A stretch of DNA of 7,372 bases from Selenomonadaceae bacterium UBA3796 (GTDB taxonomy: Bacteria > Bacillota > Negativicutes > Selenomonadales > Selenomonadaceae), in NCBI GenBank assembly GCA_002369175.1, contig DFES01000185.1, positions 1 through 7,372 on the forward strand. The letters run 5' to 3'. The translations under genes were made by a program, and so were the position numbers. The notes below the pieces were generated by a model that did not search any database, had not been told where the DNA came from, and was given only the letters and a program-made list of their open reading frames with translations. Every line of letters starts with the position of its first letter. Within the stretch, counting starts at the first letter, position 1. This document shows positions 5,845 to 7,372 of the stretch, in pieces.

Positions 5845-6528
5845 TCATACCACATCGACACTGGTGATGCCTTCCAGCCGCTTCAATGCAGATACGATGA
5901 TAACGGTCTTCACACTCTGCCGATTGTAGACCTCAAGCTCAATGCAGAGATTCCGGTTATCCGTTATGTCCATCGCCTCATCTTCGTCTTCCTTGACTTT
6001 CACCCCCTTGACCTTAAGATGGAGATCCTCCAGACAGGTGCTGATATGCATCAACTGCCCCGGCTTGTCAATGGTGTGGATGACAATGGAAAGATTCCTC
6101 TCGTGCATCACCCACTCATCCAGACGGGAGAGCCTGCCCAAGGTGATGAACACCAAAAAGGTGGTCAGAAGCGCCCCCACATAATAGCCGCCCCCCACCG
6201 CAAGCCCCACGCCTGCCACAACCCAAAGACAGGCCGCCGTTGTGAGCCCCGTCACCGTGAGTCCTTCCTTCATGATCGCGCCTGCTCCGAGAAAACCGAT
6301 GCCGCTGACTACCTGGGCTGCCAGACGTGCCGGATCCGCATTCGTCTTACCTTCCACTCCGGCATAAAGCTCCACCGACAAAATCATGATCAGACACGAA
6401 CCAAGGCAGACGAGAACATTTGTCCGAAGCCCCGCCGACTTCCGCCTTGACTGTCTCTCATAGCCGATGAAACCACCCAATACTGCCGACAATACCAGTC
6501 GCAGTGCCAATTCCCACTCAGGAATCAT
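5845..6528 (-). CDS. MgtC/SapB family membrane protein
   Basis: A 227-residue inner-membrane protein of the MgtC/SapB family, whose best-studied members act in magnesium-limited or acid growth and modulate membrane ATP synthase or transport. The N-terminal domain (1-140) has about four to five helices and the family hallmarks GYERQSRRKSAGLRTN (22-37), DPARLAAQVVSGIGFLGAGA (65-84) and GLTTAACLW (94-102). The C-terminal part (145-227) looks like an ACT-like soluble domain (betaalphabeta pattern with DKPGQL). The ATG at 6528 fits the family's usual start just before the first helix and is preceded by purine-rich GGAGG and AGGGACGGGG. The in-frame GTG at 6591 would add 21 hydrophilic residues and lies inside a DnaA box. 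The gene heads a three-gene operon. Its upstream gap holds the DnaA-box cluster. A transport or regulatory role is inferred from the family only. Confidence 0.9.
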   Translation of the reverse strand: MIPEWELALRLVLSAVLGGFIGYERQSRRKSAGLRTNVLVCLGSCLIMILSVELYAGVEGKTNADPARLAAQVVSGIGFLGAGAIMKEGLTVTGLTTAACLWVVAGVGLAVGGGYYVGALLTTFLVFITLGRLSRLDEWVMHERNLSIVIHTIDKPGQLMHISTCLEDLHLKVKGVKVKEDEDEAMDITDNRNLCIELEVYNRQSVKTVIIVSALKRLEGITSVDVV

Positions 6529-6570
6529 CCCCCGTCCCTGCCTTCCTCCAAATGACAAACATTTTTTCGC

Positions 6571-6604
6571 ATTATCCACAAAGTAATCCACACTTGTGGA
6601 TAAT
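6571..6604. repeat. Inverted DnaA-box pair, 10-bp perfect arms
   Basis: ATTATCCACA (6571-6580) and TGTGGATAAT (6595-6604) are perfect reverse complements with a 14-base spacer. The spacer itself holds most of a third, one-mismatch box, TAATCCACA (6584-6592). The repeat lies 43 bases upstream of the MgtC-family start codon and would form a hairpin in the leader RNA as well as a head-to-head DnaA site in DNA. Confidence 0.75.
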
Positions 6605-6719
6605 TTTCCCGCCCGCTTCCTTTCCTATCATGCAAAAACAGATTCTTGGAGCATTTTTCAGGGATGTTCACAAGATTTTTCACCAAAGCTGTGGATAATG
6701 TGGATAAAATCGTGGATAA

Positions 6720-6790
6720 CTCTATATTTTGGTATGTAGCTTTTCCAATGCACTATATCTTGTATTTTTTTCTTCATTTGTAAATCCGTA
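6720..6790. other. AT-rich segment, possible DNA unwinding element
   Basis: By manual count this 71-base stretch has 20 G+C, about 28%, against clearly GC-richer flanking genes. It begins one base after the tandem DnaA boxes at 6690-6719 and ends before the single box at 6795-6803. An AT-rich unwinding region beside tandem boxes is the usual layout of a bacterial origin, but intergenic DNA is often AT-rich and no clear DnaA-trio repeat was recognised. Confidence 0.4.
6721..6748 (-). promoter_or_regulatory. Candidate promoter of the mgtC-family operon
   Basis: On the minus strand TTGGAA (6748-6743) and TATAGA (6726-6721) are 16 bases apart, each matching consensus at four of six positions. 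The start would fall near 6714, inside the DnaA box at 6711-6719, with two perfect boxes immediately downstream. DnaA binding there would be expected to affect transcription. The match is modest and the region is AT-rich. Confidence 0.35.
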
Positions 6791-6802
6791 AACCTGTGGA
6801 TA

Positions 6803-7264
6803 TCACCATTTCCGGTAAGGCTGTCTGGAAAGGTTGGAATTGTAGTACCTGGAATCCTCCGACACTTCCTCTCCAAGCCATTCGGGTTTTTTGAAACTTT
6901 CGTTCTCATACTGCAGTTCGATTTCTGCGAGAAAAAGCCCCTCGTTTTCTCCGAAGAAAACGTCCACTTCCCAGATATGACCTTCCACCGTCTCCTGATA
7001 GCGTCTCTTCTCAAGGATGGAGGACTCGGAGAGCTTCAGCAGCTCTTCCGCATCTTCTAGGGGAATCTCGTATTCAAATTCCTTCCGGGAAATCCCCTCG
7101 TTTTTTCCCTTCACCGTGAGATAGCCCCGCCTCCCCTTGATGCGAACCCGAACCGTCCTCTCGGGAACCGTGCTCAAATATCCCTGGGCAATTCTCACGC
7201 CCTCCTCCTTCGGTCTCCATCGTTCCTCCTTCACGAGGAACTTTCGCTCAATTTCCTTCCCCAT
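6803..7264 (-). CDS. CYTH-domain (triphosphate tunnel metalloenzyme) protein
   Basis: This 153-residue protein is a single CYTH domain, the eight-stranded barrel that binds triphosphates and divalent metal in its tunnel. Bacterial stand-alone members are mostly inorganic triphosphatases, and some relatives are class IV adenylate cyclases or thiamine triphosphatases, so the substrate is open. The N-terminal ExExK signature is present as EIERKF (4-9). Further expected tunnel residues appear in TVRVRIKGRRGYLTVKG (37-53, basic), RKEFEYEIP, EKRRY, WEVDVF and the acidic LAEIELQYE near residue 115. The ATG at 7264 has AAGGGG five bases upstream and starts right at the conserved strand. It lies 18 bases after the GGDEF gene, so the two are probably cotranscribed. 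The TGA stop (6803-6805) overlaps the last base of a DnaA box. No terminator hairpin is visible downstream. Confidence 0.92.
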   Translation of the reverse strand: MGKEIERKFLVKEERWRPKEEGVRIAQGYLSTVPERTVRVRIKGRRGYLTVKGKNEGISRKEFEYEIPLEDAEELLKLSESSILEKRRYQETVEGHIWEVDVFFGENEGLFLAEIELQYENESFKKPEWLGEEVSEDSRYYNSNLSRQPYRKW

Positions 7265-7282
7265 TTCGTCCCCTTCCCTTCC

Positions 7283-7372
7283 TTAGGATCTTCGCTCCGC
7301 CTTGAGGGATGTTTTGTGGCGATACATGGCCTCATCGGCAGCCTGGAACACAGCGGCGTACTCCATCCCGGG
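7283..7372 (-). CDS. C-terminal end of a GGDEF-domain protein (partial)
   Basis: The last 29 codons and TAA stop of a leftward gene that begins beyond the right edge. The visible tail reads ...EYAAVFQAADEAMYRHKTSL... followed by a short basic end. The 'AADEAMYRHK' helix is the closing signature of GGDEF diguanylate cyclase domains (typically ADxAMYxAK). The family makes the second messenger cyclic di-GMP, but the GGDEF active-site loop and any sensor domain are outside the window, so activity cannot be judged. It sits 18 bases upstream of the CYTH gene, in the same direction. Confidence 0.8.
   Translation of the reverse strand, partial: PGMEYAAVFQAADEAMYRHKTSLKAERRS

Larger units (their letters stand above)
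6572..6803. other. DnaA-box cluster, candidate replication origin or DnaA-titration locus
   Basis: Seven 9-mers match the DnaA box TTATCCACA with at most one mismatch. On the plus strand they are 6572-6580 (perfect) and 6584-6592 (TAATCCACA). On the minus strand they are 6595-6603, 6690-6698 and 6699-6707 (all perfect), 6711-6719 (TTATCCACG) and 6795-6803 (ATATCCACA). A perfect 9-mer on either strand is expected about 0.002 times by chance in 232 bases, so four is not accidental. The boxes form two groups, one of three near 6572-6603 and one of three tandem boxes near 6690-6719, with an outlier touching the CYTH stop codon. A 72% A+T stretch separates the tandem group from the outlier. DnaA, the replication initiator and transcription factor, is the expected ligand. 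No dnaA, dnaN, rpmH, parAB or mnmG gene is seen nearby, so an origin function is possible but not shown. Confidence 0.8.

Noticed and set aside
5383..6450. Plus-strand open frame of 355 codons
   Set aside because: It spans the opposite strand of two well-supported genes and the gap between them, with no ribosome binding site or recognisable domain.
6658..7014. Minus-strand frame of 118 codons covering the DnaA-box region
   Set aside because: It overlaps the CYTH gene out of frame and continues through box repeats and the AT-rich stretch. There is no start signal, and the translation reflects repeated box sequence.

Overview
The window reads as chromosomal DNA from a motile, low-complexity-signalling bacterium with Firmicutes-type expression signals: strong AAGGAG-type ribosome binding sites, near-consensus sigma-70 promoters, U-tailed terminators and 9-mer DnaA boxes of the TTATCCACA type. 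The moderately high GC coding regions, the dCache/HAMP chemoreceptor without a CheR-docking tail, and the secreted DUF3298 protein would fit a member of the Negativicutes (Selenomonas-like). That taxonomic reading is inference, not proof. No insertion sequence, CRISPR array, tRNA or rRNA was found.

Layout. Bases 1-110 hold a strong leftward promoter for a gene beyond the left edge. Bases 109-362 form a complete leftward transcription unit encoding one 29-residue protein, with its own promoter, 5' hairpin, ribosome binding site and intrinsic terminator. Bases 373-517 contain a divergent rightward promoter and a strong rightward terminator, which together suggest a short untranslated RNA. A leftward methyl-accepting chemotaxis protein fills 533-2626. 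A divergent biotin transporter gene, bioY, follows at 2894-3448. Its consensus promoter overlaps a BirA-like inverted repeat.

From 3518 to 6528 three leftward genes lie head to tail with gaps of 24 and 32 bases. In transcription order they are an MgtC/SapB-family membrane protein, a secreted DUF3298 protein and a YitT/DUF2179 membrane protein. They look like one operon for envelope or membrane physiology. Upstream at 6803-7372 are a CYTH (triphosphate tunnel) protein and the C-terminal tail of a GGDEF diguanylate cyclase, also leftward and closely spaced.

The most striking element is the 274-base gap between the CYTH gene and the mgtC-family gene. It and its edge hold seven DnaA boxes, four of them perfect, within 232 bases, together with a 71-base stretch of about 72% A+T. 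This is either a replication origin away from the usual dnaA neighbourhood or a DnaA-titrating or regulatory cluster that also controls the mgtC-family operon. The second most interesting item is the isolated 29-residue small-protein unit at the left.
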